Positions 41,198-50,481 of a stretch of 64,000 nucleotides of DNA are shown here, piece after piece (within the stretch, counting starts at the first letter, position 1; each line of letters begins with the position of its first letter). Origin of the DNA: Chitinophaga terrae (ex Kim and Jung 2007) (GTDB lineage Bacteria; Bacteroidota; Bacteroidia; Chitinophagales; Chitinophagaceae); NCBI RefSeq assembly GCF_900107795.1, contig NZ_FNRL01000002.1:62001-126000 (forward strand). The letters are read 5' to 3'. The position numbers and the translations under genes are program-made. The notes beneath the pieces are model-generated. The model worked only from the letters and a program-made list of their open reading frames with translations. It was not told the DNA's origin and ran no database searches.

Positions 41198-42610
41198 ATG
41201 CTGAAACGCTGTTATTATCTGCTGGCGATCGTTTGCCTGTCTGGATTTGTGCTGCCGAAACTAGCCGATGGACAGAATACTACGGCGAAAGAGAACAACT
41301 ACCTGGTTGTCAGAAGCATTCAGGTCACGGGGAATAAGAAAACCCGTACCTCCGTTATTATCAGGGAAGTAAGCGCAGTACCCGGGGATACCATTTTCCT
41401 GAAAGATCTGTCCTCTACCTTGGAAGCTTGCCGTAAGCAATTGCTGAATACTTCACTATTTCTTAACGTTACCGCTAACGTGAAGAACTGGGATGGCGAC
41501 CATGCCGACCTGGTCTTCGACGTCTGGGAACGCTGGTATACGTTCGCTTTCCCCATATTCAAACTGGCCGACAGGAACTTTAACCAATGGTGGGTAGAAA
41601 AAAAGCATAGCCTCAGCAGGGTGAACATCGGCGTAAGCGGCACACAGGGGAATCTCAGCGGCCGGAACGATGAGCTGAGCGCAGCCATCCAGTTCGGCTA
41701 TACCCAGCGCTTTGCATTGCAATACAACCTGCCGTATATCGATAAACATTTCAGGCATGGCCTGGGCATTATTGCTTCCTACAAGCGGAACAGGGAGGTG
41801 AACGACAGCACCAACCTGAACAAACAGGCGTTTTTCAGGAAAGATGAATTTTTGAGACAGGTTTATTCCGTAGGGCTGAACTATAGCTACAGGCGGGCCA
41901 TCAATACCCGTCACCAGGTTTTCCTTACCTATAATTATGAAAAGGTGATGGACTCAGTAGCCATCCTGAACCCTAATTACCTTGGGAAAGGCCGAACGCA
42001 GATCTCCTATTTTGAACTAACCTACCGGCTGAACTATATCAAGGCCGATAGCTGGGTTTTCCCGCTCAAAGGCGTCAGCATACTGGCGGAGATATCCAAG
42101 AAAGGACTGGGGCCCTGGGACGACATCCACGATGTGAGGCTGCGATTAAACATGGCAAAATTCTGGGAATTGGGGAAGAAGACCTACGGAGCGGTGGGGA
42201 TACGGGCACAGACCAAATTCTCTAACAACCAACCCTATATTAACCAGCAGGCATTGGGATACAGCGAAGACTACCTCAGGGGCCTGGAATATTATGTGAT
42301 AGACGGAACCAGCTTCGCCATCCTGAAATCTACCCTGCGCCAGGAACTGGTTTCATTCAAATTCCGCTTGCCGATCGTACCCAAAAAATTCAGCCAGGTA
42401 CCTGTAAGGATCTTTGCAAAAGCGTTTGGCGATGCAGGTTATGCTTATAATAAATACCCGGGCAACAGTTTCCTGAATAATCGCCTCCTGTATAGCGGTG
42501 GCGTGGGTTTCGACATTGTTTCCTTTTACGATACCAATCTCCGGCTCGAATACAGCTTTAACCAGTTAGGTGAAAAAGGGCTATTTTTACACACAAGCAT
42601 AGATTTATAA
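41198..42610 (+). CDS. Outer-membrane BamA/TamA-like protein, single POTRA
   Basis: A 470-residue protein of the Omp85 type. A signal peptide (YYLLAIVCLSGFVLPKLADGQ) leads to one POTRA domain (residues about 35-110, with VRSIQVTGNKKTRTSVIIREVSAVPGD). The rest is a barrel of alternating-hydrophobic strands ending in Phe/Leu (SIDL). BamA-type central proteins carry five POTRA repeats; a single one marks a specialised or two-partner-like transporter. I start at ATG 41198 since the upstream codons from an earlier in-frame ATG do not fit a signal peptide. -7 box TATATTTG at 41151-41158. nadK follows after 30 bp. Confidence 0.8.
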   Translation: MLKRCYYLLAIVCLSGFVLPKLADGQNTTAKENNYLVVRSIQVTGNKKTRTSVIIREVSAVPGDTIFLKDLSSTLEACRKQLLNTSLFLNVTANVKNWDGDHADLVFDVWERWYTFAFPIFKLADRNFNQWWVEKKHSLSRVNIGVSGTQGNLSGRNDELSAAIQFGYTQRFALQYNLPYIDKHFRHGLGIIASYKRNREVNDSTNLNKQAFFRKDEFLRQVYSVGLNYSYRRAINTRHQVFLTYNYEKVMDSVAILNPNYLGKGRTQISYFELTYRLNYIKADSWVFPLKGVSILAEISKKGLGPWDDIHDVRLRLNMAKFWELGKKTYGAVGIRAQTKFSNNQPYINQQALGYSEDYLRGLEYYVIDGTSFAILKSTLRQELVSFKFRLPIVPKKFSQVPVRIFAKAFGDAGYAYNKYPGNSFLNNRLLYSGGVGFDIVSFYDTNLRLEYSFNQLGEKGLFLHTSIDL

Positions 42611-42640
42611 GCGTTAAGATTATCAATTAAAGTTGTGCGC

Positions 42641-43531
42641 ATGCAGGTAGCATTATATAGCCGGGGGTTTATTACTGAAGATATTGCCAATATCCGATTA
42701 TTGCTGGAAGAGCTGAGAAGAGCTGAAATAGAGGCAGTTATCTACGAGCCTTTTTATCGCACCCTGCAGGAGCATGTATTTTTTGAACACCAGCCCGTAT
42801 TGTTTTCCAGTTCAGAACAATTGTCTGAAAATATCGACTTCCTCATGAGCCTGGGGGGAGACGGAACGTTATTGGACACCGTCTGCTATGTACGGGACAG
42901 CAACATCCCGGTGATAGGTATCAATTTCGGGCGTTTGGGTTTCCTGGCCAGCATCGGCAAGGAAGAGATACATGCGCTGGTTCAGGCTTTACAAAACCGT
43001 ACCTACGTGGTAGACAGGCGCGCTTTGCTGCATCTCGACGCTAATATCCCGTTATTCGGGGAGGTGCCGTATGCATTGAACGAGTTTACGATCCATAAAA
43101 AAGATTCTTCGGCTATGGTTAAGATCCATACTTACCTGAACGGAGAATTTCTGAACACTTATTGGGCAGACGGGCTAATAGTAGCCACTCCAACGGGATC
43201 TACCGGGTATTCGCTGAGTTGCGGAGGCCCCATCGTTTTCCCGGAGGCAGGCAACTTCATTATTACGCCGGTAGCTCCGCATAACCTGAACGTCAGGCCC
43301 ATTATAGTACCTGATGATAATATTATTTCTTTCGAGGTAGAAGGTCGGAGCGAGCAGTTCCTTTGTACCCTGGATAGCCGGATGGAGACAATAGACAGCA
43401 CAGTGCAGATAGCCGTAAAGAAAGAAGTGTTCTCTATCAACCTGTTACGCTTAGACGACAGTAATTTCCTGCATACATTAAGAAATAAGTTGTTATGGGG
43501 AATTGATGCCAGGAATGCGATTAAGCTGTAG
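42641..43531 (+). CDS. nadK: NAD kinase
   Basis: A 296-residue enzyme making NADP+ from NAD+ and ATP or polyphosphate. Signature parts: FLMSLGGDGTLLDTVCYVRDSNIPVIGINFGRLGFLA (GGDGT motif, about residues 67-72), the NE segment ALNEFTIHKKDSS, and WADGLIVATPTGSTGYSLSCGGPIV. Length and motifs are complete. ATG 42641 is preferred over the GTG two codons earlier. It is part of the classic Bacteroidota cluster with porG, uppS and bamA. Confidence 0.94.
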   Translation: MQVALYSRGFITEDIANIRLLLEELRRAEIEAVIYEPFYRTLQEHVFFEHQPVLFSSSEQLSENIDFLMSLGGDGTLLDTVCYVRDSNIPVIGINFGRLGFLASIGKEEIHALVQALQNRTYVVDRRALLHLDANIPLFGEVPYALNEFTIHKKDSSAMVKIHTYLNGEFLNTYWADGLIVATPTGSTGYSLSCGGPIVFPEAGNFIITPVAPHNLNVRPIIVPDDNIISFEVEGRSEQFLCTLDSRMETIDSTVQIAVKKEVFSINLLRLDDSNFLHTLRNKLLWGIDARNAIKL

Positions 43532-43687
43532 ATATAAAGTAGAATTATTACATTTACACATATATTGCTCGCTGATTACGATGTGAAATTTGCCCCGTTA
43601 ATGCTTTGTAAGACTGTTTAGTAAGCATAAAGTCAGCCAATACATTAAATAAATCCGGCATTTTAGCGTTTTAGAAGCACTGAATTT

Positions 43688-44551
43688 ATGCAGAGAAAAT
43701 ATTTTTATCCTGGATATCTTATTTTTTGGCTGGCGATGGCGGCCGGTTGCCTTTTTTCTGTAAGGGTAGAGGCGCAGAATGAATTGCGATATGTTGGCGA
43801 GCTGGGGATATCTGTAGGAGCGGCACATTATTTCGGAGATCTGAACACCCGGGGGGCTATCAACCGCCCCAAACCTGCTGTGGGTATCTATTACAGGAAA
43901 TACATGAACGATTATGTGGGGATAAGGGCACACGGAAGGTTTATGCAGCTGGGGTATTCTGATGTTTATAATACCAACGAATTTCAGAATCGCAGGAATT
44001 TAAGTTTCAATACCAATCTGTGGGAATTGAGCCTGCAGGGCGATTTTAATTTCTTCCGTTTTGAACCCGGCAGCCTATACGAACGATTTTCTCCATATCT
44101 TACAGGGGGCGCCAGTATTTTTTATTTTAATCCTTATACCTATCTTGGGGGAGTGAAATATTATTTACAGCCGTTGCGGACCGAAGGACAGGGTTCGGCG
44201 CTGTACCCGGACAGGAAGCCTTATAGCCTGGTATCGTATGCCTGGCTGATAGGGGGAGGGTTCAAGTATAATATTTCGAAGACAGTAAATGTGGGCCTGG
44301 AGGCGCTTTACAGGTTCACGCAGTCGGATTACCTGGATGATGTGAGTACAACTTATGCAGGTGAGGGGGTGTTTCCGACAATTGATGGACAGCCTTCCAT
44401 TGCTGCACAACTGCAGGACAGATCTGGAGTAAAGGGCACGCCTATAGGAGTAGTAGGCAGGCAGAGGGGGAATAGCCGGGATAAAGACCAGTTTATAACG
44501 CTGGAACTAACAATAAGTATCCTTTTTACCTCGTACAACTGTAAATTTTAG
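43688..44551 (+). CDS. porG: PorG/DUF6089 outer-membrane protein
   Basis: A 287-residue outer-membrane beta-barrel of the DUF6089 family, named PorG in Porphyromonas gingivalis, where it is required for type IX secretion. A signal peptide (LIFWLAMAAGCLFSVRVEAQ) precedes ELGISVGAAHYFGDLNT, KPAVGIYYRKYMNDYVGIRAHG and the aromatic-ended strands of a small barrel with long loops. It occupies the position between nadK and uppS that the family keeps in this phylum. Together with gldC it points to a functional T9SS in this organism. Confidence 0.82.
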   Translation: MQRKYFYPGYLIFWLAMAAGCLFSVRVEAQNELRYVGELGISVGAAHYFGDLNTRGAINRPKPAVGIYYRKYMNDYVGIRAHGRFMQLGYSDVYNTNEFQNRRNLSFNTNLWELSLQGDFNFFRFEPGSLYERFSPYLTGGASIFYFNPYTYLGGVKYYLQPLRTEGQGSALYPDRKPYSLVSYAWLIGGGFKYNISKTVNVGLEALYRFTQSDYLDDVSTTYAGEGVFPTIDGQPSIAAQLQDRSGVKGTPIGVVGRQRGNSRDKDQFITLELTISILFTSYNCKF

Positions 44552-44684
44552 TTGATAAAAAAGTAACTTTCTACGGTTCGGCAAAGTATACCGGCAAACT
44601 ACTGGGTAAGTTCTCTGAATTAGCTAAAACCCCCACTGGTATTGATTTCGCTGTTAAAACTACGTTAAAAGACCTCCTCAGGCT

Positions 44685-44721
44685 TTGCCAAAAAAGTCAT
44701 TACTCTATTTTTGTATCTTTG
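44685..44721 (+). promoter_or_regulatory. Promoter of uppS-bamA
   Basis: TTG (44685-44687), 18 bases and TATTTTTG (44706-44713) fit the consensus. A second perfect -7 box, TATCTTTG (44714-44721), follows directly, giving two possible starts for the uppS-bamA transcript. Confidence 0.6.
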
Positions 44722-44768
44722 CACCCTTTTAGAATCTGTTATAATCTGTTATAATACGCCTGACACAA

Positions 44769-45530
44769 ATGAGCTTGAAGGATAAATTGGACTTGCAACG
44801 GTTGCCGCGCCATATAGCCATTATTATGGACGGGAATGGCCGTTGGGCAAAAGAGAGGGGGCAAGACAGGCTGTATGGGCACCACGAAGGGGTTGAAAGT
44901 GTGCGAAATATCGTGGAAACCTGTGCAGAACTGGGAATAGGCTATCTCACCTTATATGCCTTTTCTACAGAGAACTGGGATCGCCCGGTATATGAAGTTA
45001 ATGGCATCATGGAACTGCTTGTAAACACCATCCGCAGGGAGGTGACTACATTGTCTAAAAATAATATCCGTCTGACCATGATCGGCGATATGAACATGTT
45101 GCCGCCTCAGTGCCAGCGGGAAATGGAAGAAGCTATTGCGTTTACCAGCCAAAATACCGGCCTTAACCTCGTTATGGCCCTCAGTTACAGTGCAAGGTGG
45201 GAAATAGTGAATGCCGCCCGGAAAATAGCCCAGGACGTTAAAAACGGAACTCTCGATCCTCTTGCTGTTACTCCTGCCGTCTGGGAAAGTTATCTCTGTA
45301 CCGCAGGCATACCAGATCCGGAATTAGTGATCCGGACCAGTGGGGAGTGCAGGATCAGCAACTTCTTACTTTATCAGTTGGCTTATGCGGAACTCTATTT
45401 TACAGATACCCGCTGGCCAGACTTCCGACAAGAAAATCTTTACCAAGCCATTTTAAATTTCCAAAACAGAGAACGGCGCTTTGGCAAAACAAGCGAACAA
45501 ATTCAGCAGAATGAAGAAATTATTTCCTAA
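44769..45530 (+). CDS. uppS: Isoprenyl (undecaprenyl) diphosphate synthase
   Basis: A 253-residue cis-prenyltransferase that makes the C55 undecaprenyl carrier for cell-wall building. Conserved elements are HIAIIMDGNGRWAKERGQDR (the Asp and NGRWA motif near residue 21), GHHEGVESVRNIVETCAELGIGYLTLYAFSTENWDRP and RTSGECRISNFLLYQLAYAELYFTDTRWPDF. Its stop lies 20 bp into bamA, so translation is coupled. It precedes bamA in the conserved cluster. Confidence 0.95.
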   Translation: MSLKDKLDLQRLPRHIAIIMDGNGRWAKERGQDRLYGHHEGVESVRNIVETCAELGIGYLTLYAFSTENWDRPVYEVNGIMELLVNTIRREVTTLSKNNIRLTMIGDMNMLPPQCQREMEEAIAFTSQNTGLNLVMALSYSARWEIVNAARKIAQDVKNGTLDPLAVTPAVWESYLCTAGIPDPELVIRTSGECRISNFLLYQLAYAELYFTDTRWPDFRQENLYQAILNFQNRERRFGKTSEQIQQNEEIIS

Positions 45531-48264
45531 GGGCCTTCTGGCTATAGCATTATGTTGCACTGCAGGCTATCGTGTATCCGCTCAGCAAAAAGATACATTG
45601 CCTCCAACACAACCTGCTAACCAGTCTGTTTATCCATTGAATGTTGGGGAACCACGACAATATGAAATCGCTGATATTCAGGTTGTTGGTACTCAGTACC
45701 TGGATAAATCCCTGTTATTGTCTTTATCCGGCCTTAACGTAGGCGATAAAGTGACTTACCCGGGGGGAGACCAATTTACTAAAGCCATCCAAAGCCTGTG
45801 GTCTCAACGCCTTTTTGCTGATGTGACCATCTATGTGACTAAAATCGAAGGAGATAAGATCTGGTTGGAAATTGGATTGACAGAAATGCCTCGCATGTCG
45901 TCTTTCAACTGGAAAGGGATCAAAAAATCCGAAAGCGATGAGCTGACAACCAAGTCAGGTATCCGCAAAGGAAGCGTGATCACCGATGCATTGAAACAAA
46001 CAGTCAGAGGTACCGTACATAAATACTATGCAGACAAAGGTTTCGGAAACGCCACTGTAAGGATCGACCAGCGGGTGGATTCCGGCCAGGTAAACTCTGC
46101 TCACCTGACCTTCGTTGTTAACAAAGGAAATAAAGTTCGTACAGAGAATATCTATTTCGCAGATAACTATAACATTCCTGATTCCAGGATCAAGAAAAAG
46201 ATGAAGGGTACCAAAGAGCGCTCCCGCTTAACCCTGCATCCTGATACCGAACATTATTTCAAGGATTCCGTTGTCACGCCGGATGATTTCTGGAAAACCT
46301 ATGGTTACCTGCAACCATCAAGAGCCGTAGAAAAACTGGATCCTTACTTCCGCTTTAAGCTGTTCTCTTCTTCCAAGTTCAATGAAAACAAATACCTGGA
46401 AGATAAAGGAAAGATCATCGCCCTCTACAACGCAAGAGGATACCGTGATGCGGTCATTACTAAAGACACTACTTATAAAACGCCTTCCCAGAACCTCAAT
46501 ATCGAAATGAGGATCGCTGAAGGAAGGAAATATTATTTCGGCGATATCACCTGGAAAGGAAATACAAGGTATAACGACTCTGCTTTAACCCGTATCCTGG
46601 GAATCAAAAAAGGAGATATCTATAACCTGGAACTGCTGGAAAAAAGATTAGGTAAACAAATGTCGCAGGAAGGTGGCGATATCACCAGTGCGTATATGGA
46701 TAACGGTTACCTCTTCTTCCAGATCGACCCGGTTGAAATCGGCATCCGTGGCGATACTATCGACTACGAGATCCGTATGCGTGAAGGACCTCAGGCTACT
46801 ATCAAGGAAGTGAGGATCGCCGGTAACGAAAAAACGAACGAACACGTTATCCGTCGTGAACTTCGTACTATCCCCGGCGAAAAATTCAGCCGCCAGGACC
46901 TGATCCGTTCACAACGCGAGATCTCCAACCTCGGGTTCTTCAACCCTGAAAAGATCGGTATCAACCCTGTTCCTAACGTGAGCGACGGAACCGTGGATAT
47001 TGATTATACCGTGGAAGAAAAAGCGAACGACCAGCTGGAACTTTCTGCCGGTTGGGGCGGATATATCGGTCTGACAGGTACTTTGGGGGTAACTTTCAAT
47101 AACTTCTCTCTCCGTAATATCTTCAAAAAAGAAACCTGGGACCCGTTGCCAAGCGGCGATGGTCAAAAACTCTCTGTAAGGGTTTCTTCCAACGGTAAAG
47201 CATATCGTTCCTATAACTTCTCGTTCACTGAACCATGGCTGGGCGGCAAGAAAAGGAACCAGTTCTCTGTAAGCTTCTATAGCAGCTACCAGAACCCTTA
47301 TGCATATAACGATTACTATAAAGGATTGTACGGAGATACCACTACCTCTACCGATGGTCACTTTAAAGTATTAGGCGCTTCAGTTTCACTGGGTAAACAG
47401 TTGAAATGGCCGGATGACTATTTCTCCCTGATCTACTCCCTGAACTATCAACAATATAAACTGAAGAACTATAACTACTTCGGGATCCAGGGATTTGAAA
47501 ATGGTATATCCAACAACGTTAACTTCAAGATCACCCTGGCAAGATCGTCTGTAGACCAGCCAATCTTCCCGCGTTCAGGTTCCAGCTTCATGCTGTCGGC
47601 ACAGTATACTCCTCCTTATTCCCTGTTCAACCCGGACAAGGACTATACAAAGGAGCCTGTTTCGCAACAGTTTAAGTTTATCGAGTACCAGAAATACCGT
47701 TTCAATGCTGAGTGGTATGTGCCATTGAGCAAACCGATGGGATCAGATGCCAAAACGTTTGTATTGAAGGTAGCGGCTAAATTTGGTTATATTTCAAGGT
47801 ATAACAATCGTACAACCTTGTCGCCGTTCGGCCGGTTTGAGCTGGGAGGCGATGGTTTGAGCAACTTCGCGATCTACGACCGTGATATCATCTCGCAGAG
47901 AGGTTACCCGGTATATTATACTTCCGATCCGAGTGTGAACCCGGATAACGGGCAGCCGGCGAATTACGGAGGCTTCACGGTATTTAACAAGTATGTGATG
48001 GAGCTGCGGTATCCTTTCAGTCTGAATCCGAGTTCTACTATCTTTGGCCTGGCCTTCCTGGAAGCTGCCAACGGGTATAAAGATATCCAGGAATATAACC
48101 CGTTCAGGTTGCGCCGTTCAGCCGGTATCGGTATGCGTTTCTACCTGCCGATGTTTGGTTTGCTCGGATTTGACTATGGTATTGGATTTGACCGTATCAG
48201 GCCTGGAGGTGGTTTGAAAGATGCAGCTAAGTTTACATTTATGCTCGGTTTCGAACCAGAATAA
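45511..48264 (+). CDS. bamA: Outer-membrane protein assembly factor BamA
   Basis: A 917-residue Omp85 protein that folds barrel proteins into the outer membrane. A signal peptide (PKGLLAIALCCTAGYRVSAQ) is followed by five POTRA repeats (IADIQVVGTQYLDKSLLLSLSGLNVGDKV at the first, VRIAGNEKTNEHVIRRELRTIPGEKF at the last). A C-terminal beta barrel begins near NDQLELSAGWGG, residues about 515-917, and ends in FEPE. The start at ATG 45511 overlaps uppS by 20 bp. Two OmpH chaperone genes follow, as in most Bacteroidota. Confidence 0.95.
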   Translation: MKKLFPKGLLAIALCCTAGYRVSAQQKDTLPPTQPANQSVYPLNVGEPRQYEIADIQVVGTQYLDKSLLLSLSGLNVGDKVTYPGGDQFTKAIQSLWSQRLFADVTIYVTKIEGDKIWLEIGLTEMPRMSSFNWKGIKKSESDELTTKSGIRKGSVITDALKQTVRGTVHKYYADKGFGNATVRIDQRVDSGQVNSAHLTFVVNKGNKVRTENIYFADNYNIPDSRIKKKMKGTKERSRLTLHPDTEHYFKDSVVTPDDFWKTYGYLQPSRAVEKLDPYFRFKLFSSSKFNENKYLEDKGKIIALYNARGYRDAVITKDTTYKTPSQNLNIEMRIAEGRKYYFGDITWKGNTRYNDSALTRILGIKKGDIYNLELLEKRLGKQMSQEGGDITSAYMDNGYLFFQIDPVEIGIRGDTIDYEIRMREGPQATIKEVRIAGNEKTNEHVIRRELRTIPGEKFSRQDLIRSQREISNLGFFNPEKIGINPVPNVSDGTVDIDYTVEEKANDQLELSAGWGGYIGLTGTLGVTFNNFSLRNIFKKETWDPLPSGDGQKLSVRVSSNGKAYRSYNFSFTEPWLGGKKRNQFSVSFYSSYQNPYAYNDYYKGLYGDTTTSTDGHFKVLGASVSLGKQLKWPDDYFSLIYSLNYQQYKLKNYNYFGIQGFENGISNNVNFKITLARSSVDQPIFPRSGSSFMLSAQYTPPYSLFNPDKDYTKEPVSQQFKFIEYQKYRFNAEWYVPLSKPMGSDAKTFVLKVAAKFGYISRYNNRTTLSPFGRFELGGDGLSNFAIYDRDIISQRGYPVYYTSDPSVNPDNGQPANYGGFTVFNKYVMELRYPFSLNPSSTIFGLAFLEAANGYKDIQEYNPFRLRRSAGIGMRFYLPMFGLLGFDYGIGFDRIRPGGGLKDAAKFTFMLGFEPE

Positions 48265-48326
48265 TGTGAAAATAAATTATATATTGCAAGTTTAACTATC
48301 GTAGGTTTTGCAAAATCCTTTGTAGC

Positions 48327-48842
48327 ATGAAGAAACTATTTATAACAGCTGCTATTTTACTCGCAATGGGAGTTGCTGCACATGCGCAACGTTATTGCGT
48401 GATAGATACTAAATATATCCTGGAAAGCATCCCGGAATACAAAGAGTCACAGTCGAAGCTGGACGCTATTGCTGAACAATGGCAGAAGGAAATAGACGCG
48501 AAGTTCCAGGAAGTGGATAAGATGTACAAGTCTTACCAGGCGGAACAAGTAATGCTTACAGAAGAATTGAAACATAAAAGGGAAGATGAGATAGTAGCAA
48601 AAGAAAAGGAAGCAAAAGATTTACAACGCAAGCGATTTGGCTATGAGGGCGATCTGTTCAAGAAAAGAGAGGAATTAGTTAAACCCATCCAGGACAGGAT
48701 CTACAATGCGGTACAAAAATTGTCTGCAAGCCGTATGTACGATTTTGTATTAGATAAAGCGGGAGGCGCAACTGTCATATTTTTTGATCCTAAATTGGAT
48801 AAAAGCGAAGAAATACTCAAAGCACTGGGAGTAAAGAAGTAA
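48327..48842 (+). CDS. OmpH/Skp family periplasmic chaperone
   Basis: A 171-residue periplasmic chaperone that holds unfolded outer-membrane proteins. It has a signal peptide (FITAAILLAMGVAAHAQ), then CVIDTKYILESIPEYKESQSKLDAI. Next comes a charged alpha-helical coiled coil (about residues 45-120). The closing beta region is MYDFVLDKAGGATVIFFDPKLDKSEEILKALG. It is the first of two paralogues 56 bp apart. Confidence 0.9.
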   Translation: MKKLFITAAILLAMGVAAHAQRYCVIDTKYILESIPEYKESQSKLDAIAEQWQKEIDAKFQEVDKMYKSYQAEQVMLTEELKHKREDEIVAKEKEAKDLQRKRFGYEGDLFKKREELVKPIQDRIYNAVQKLSASRMYDFVLDKAGGATVIFFDPKLDKSEEILKALGVKK

Positions 48843-48898
48843 TCCGTACCTATTTTTTTAACATAAGTATTTAAATTTTTTTAAACACAGACAACATC

Positions 48899-49408
48899 AT
48901 GAAGAAGTTCGTAATTATTGCTTTTGTGGCGGTTAGCGGTTTATTCAGCGTGAATGCGATGGCTCAATCAAAAGTAGCGCATATCAATGCACAAGCACTT
49001 ATTGCTGCTATGCCGGAAGCAAAGAAAGCTGAAACAGATCTGCAAACCTATGCACAGAGCCTGGAAGCGGATGGAAAAGCACTGGTAGATGAGTACACTA
49101 AGAAGATGAAGGAATTTGATGAGAAAGCAGCAACAATGACTGACAACGTAAAAGAAATCAAAACCCGCGAAATCCAGGATGCTCAGAAACGTATCCAGGA
49201 TTACCGTGATAACGCAGAACAGAAAGTACAGGCCAAACAACAGGAACTGCTGAAGCCAATCTACGATAAAGCACGTAAGGCAATCGAAGATGTAGCTAAA
49301 GAAAAAGGTTATGGTTATGTGATCGACAGCTCTGCTGGTCTTTTACTGGTTTCTCCGGCAGCAGATGATATCCTGGCTTCCGTGAAAACTAAATTAGGTA
49401 TTAAATAA
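48899..49408 (+). CDS. OmpH/Skp family periplasmic chaperone, second copy
   Basis: A 169-residue paralogue of the previous gene with signal peptide (VIIAFVAVSGLFSVNAMAQ), KVAHINAQALIAAMPEAKKAETDLQ, a long coiled coil of charged residues, and the ending YGYVIDSSAGLLLVSPAADDILASVKTKLGI. Both copies are complete, so this is gene duplication rather than decay. A strong terminator closes the operon. Confidence 0.9.
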   Translation: MKKFVIIAFVAVSGLFSVNAMAQSKVAHINAQALIAAMPEAKKAETDLQTYAQSLEADGKALVDEYTKKMKEFDEKAATMTDNVKEIKTREIQDAQKRIQDYRDNAEQKVQAKQQELLKPIYDKARKAIEDVAKEKGYGYVIDSSAGLLLVSPAADDILASVKTKLGIK

Positions 49409-49426
49409 TTTATTTCTTTAATACAT

Positions 49427-49468
49427 AAAGGTGGAATGTGGTGAAAACTGCATTCCACCTTTACTTTT
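49427..49468 (+). terminator. Terminator after the ompH pair
   Basis: AAAGGTGGAATG (49427-49438) and CATTCCACCTTT (49451-49462) form a perfect 12-bp stem with a 12-nt loop, followed by ACTTTT. The leftward flank is A/T-rich as well, but no leftward gene ends here. Confidence 0.75.
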
Positions 49469-49509
49469 AAGTTTTTGGATTTTAATTTTACTTTTCAATA
49501 AATTTCTGC

Positions 49510-49517
49510 TACCTTTG
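49510..49517 (+). promoter_or_regulatory. -7 box upstream of rpmH
   Basis: TACCTTTG fits TAnnTTTG exactly; the -33 position shows TTA instead of TTG. It would give a leader of about 64 nt. Confidence 0.45.
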
Positions 49518-49584
49518 CCTTCCGTTTTAAAAAACAATCCTTAACACGGAGTTTTAGTAGTACAGGTAAAAACAAAAAAAAGAA

Positions 49585-49740
49585 ATGAAACGTACTTTTC
49601 AACCGCATAACAGACGCAGAAAGAGCGTTCACGGCTTCAGAAAGAGAATGGAAACTGCTAATGGCCGTAAGGTATTGGCTTCTCGCAGAGCGAAAGGTCG
49701 TAAGAAGCTGACTGTTTCTGACGAACGCAAGCTGAAATAA
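49585..49740 (+). CDS. rpmH: 50S ribosomal protein L34
   Basis: A 51-residue protein of the large ribosomal subunit, very rich in Arg and Lys. The N-terminus [18 protein letters not shown] and the [27 protein letters not shown] body match L34. The frame is open and intact, ending in TAA. A purine-rich AAAAAAAAGAA precedes the ATG. rnpA follows, the usual bacterial order. Confidence 0.96.
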   Translation: MKRTFQPHNRRRKSVHGFRKRMETANGRKVLASRRAKGRKKLTVSDERKLK

Positions 49741-49757
49741 TCTAGTAGCTAAATACT

Positions 49758-50147
49758 ATTGCCATAAAAACTTATTCTTTTAAAAAGGAAGAAAGGTTAA
49801 AAAGCAGAAAACTAATTGAAGCGCTTTTTCGTGAAGGAAAAGCGTTTTCTGTTTTTCCGTACCGTGTTGTTTACCTCCCGTTGCCAACACCGGGCACCTA
49901 TCCCGTGCAGGTAGGCTTCAGCGTCAGCACCCGCCGCTTTCCCCGGGCGGTCGACCGGAACCGCATCAAACGCCTTAGCCGCGAAGCCTGGCGACTGCAA
50001 AAACAGCATCTATACCAACAACTTCAGTCACAATCCCGTCAATTAGCCGTTTTTCTCATCTATACAGACAAAAAAATGGCTGACTTTTCAACGCTGCAAG
50101 GCAAAATTTCGGTAATTTTAAAGAAGCTGGCTGCAGCAGGCGAATAA
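49758..50147 (+). CDS. rnpA: Ribonuclease P protein component
   Basis: About 129 residues that bind the catalytic RNA to trim tRNA 5' ends. The frame carries FKKEERLKSRKLIEALFREGKAFSVFPYRVVY and the signature RNRIKRLSREAWR, so it is complete. However, no ATG, GTG or TTG lies between the last upstream stop (TAG at 49746) and this conserved N-terminus. The best start is ATT at 49758, giving MAIKTYSFKKEERL; ATA at 49764 is the other choice. A later ATG near 50076 or a TTG at 49872 would remove conserved helix and strand. The start is therefore a reasoned guess. Confidence 0.8.
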   Translation: MAIKTYSFKKEERLKSRKLIEALFREGKAFSVFPYRVVYLPLPTPGTYPVQVGFSVSTRRFPRAVDRNRIKRLSREAWRLQKQHLYQQLQSQSRQLAVFLIYTDKKMADFSTLQGKISVILKKLAAAGE

Positions 50148-50205
50148 TAATTCCCTGACTTTCCGTCTACCCACGCTGTTGCCAACTCCCACTAATTGAT
50201 AGTTT

Positions 50206-50436
50206 ATGAAAAGTGTGTTGCGCTGGCTCAGTTATCCTTTTATTTTCCTGATAAAGATCTATCAGTGGTTTATTTCGCCGTTACTAGGCGGTAAATGCCG
50301 CTACACTCCTTCATGCTCCCAATATGGACTGGAAGCCTTTAAAAAATATGGCCCCTTCAAAGGAGGCTATCTCACCATAAAGCGTATCTTGTCGTGCCAT
50401 CCGTGGGGAGGACACGGTTACGATCCTGTGCCTTAA
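50206..50436 (+). CDS. yidD: Membrane protein insertion efficiency factor YidD
   Basis: A 76-residue amphipathic protein with the family block [55 protein letters not shown] at residues 20-76, and a hydrophobic N-terminal segment. It helps the YidC insertase. The order rpmH-rnpA-yidD is conserved; yidC is not in the window. Start ATG 50206 fits the family length. Confidence 0.93.
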   Translation: MKSVLRWLSYPFIFLIKIYQWFISPLLGGKCRYTPSCSQYGLEAFKKYGPFKGGYLTIKRILSCHPWGGHGYDPVP

Positions 50437-50481
50437 GCCGGTACGCCAACGTTATTCGTTCATTTTTACATTCATTTTTGC

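Noticed and set aside
43559..43687. Promoter for porG
   Set aside because: The stretch before porG has no TAnnTTTG box at a suitable distance; the gene may be read from the nadK transcript.
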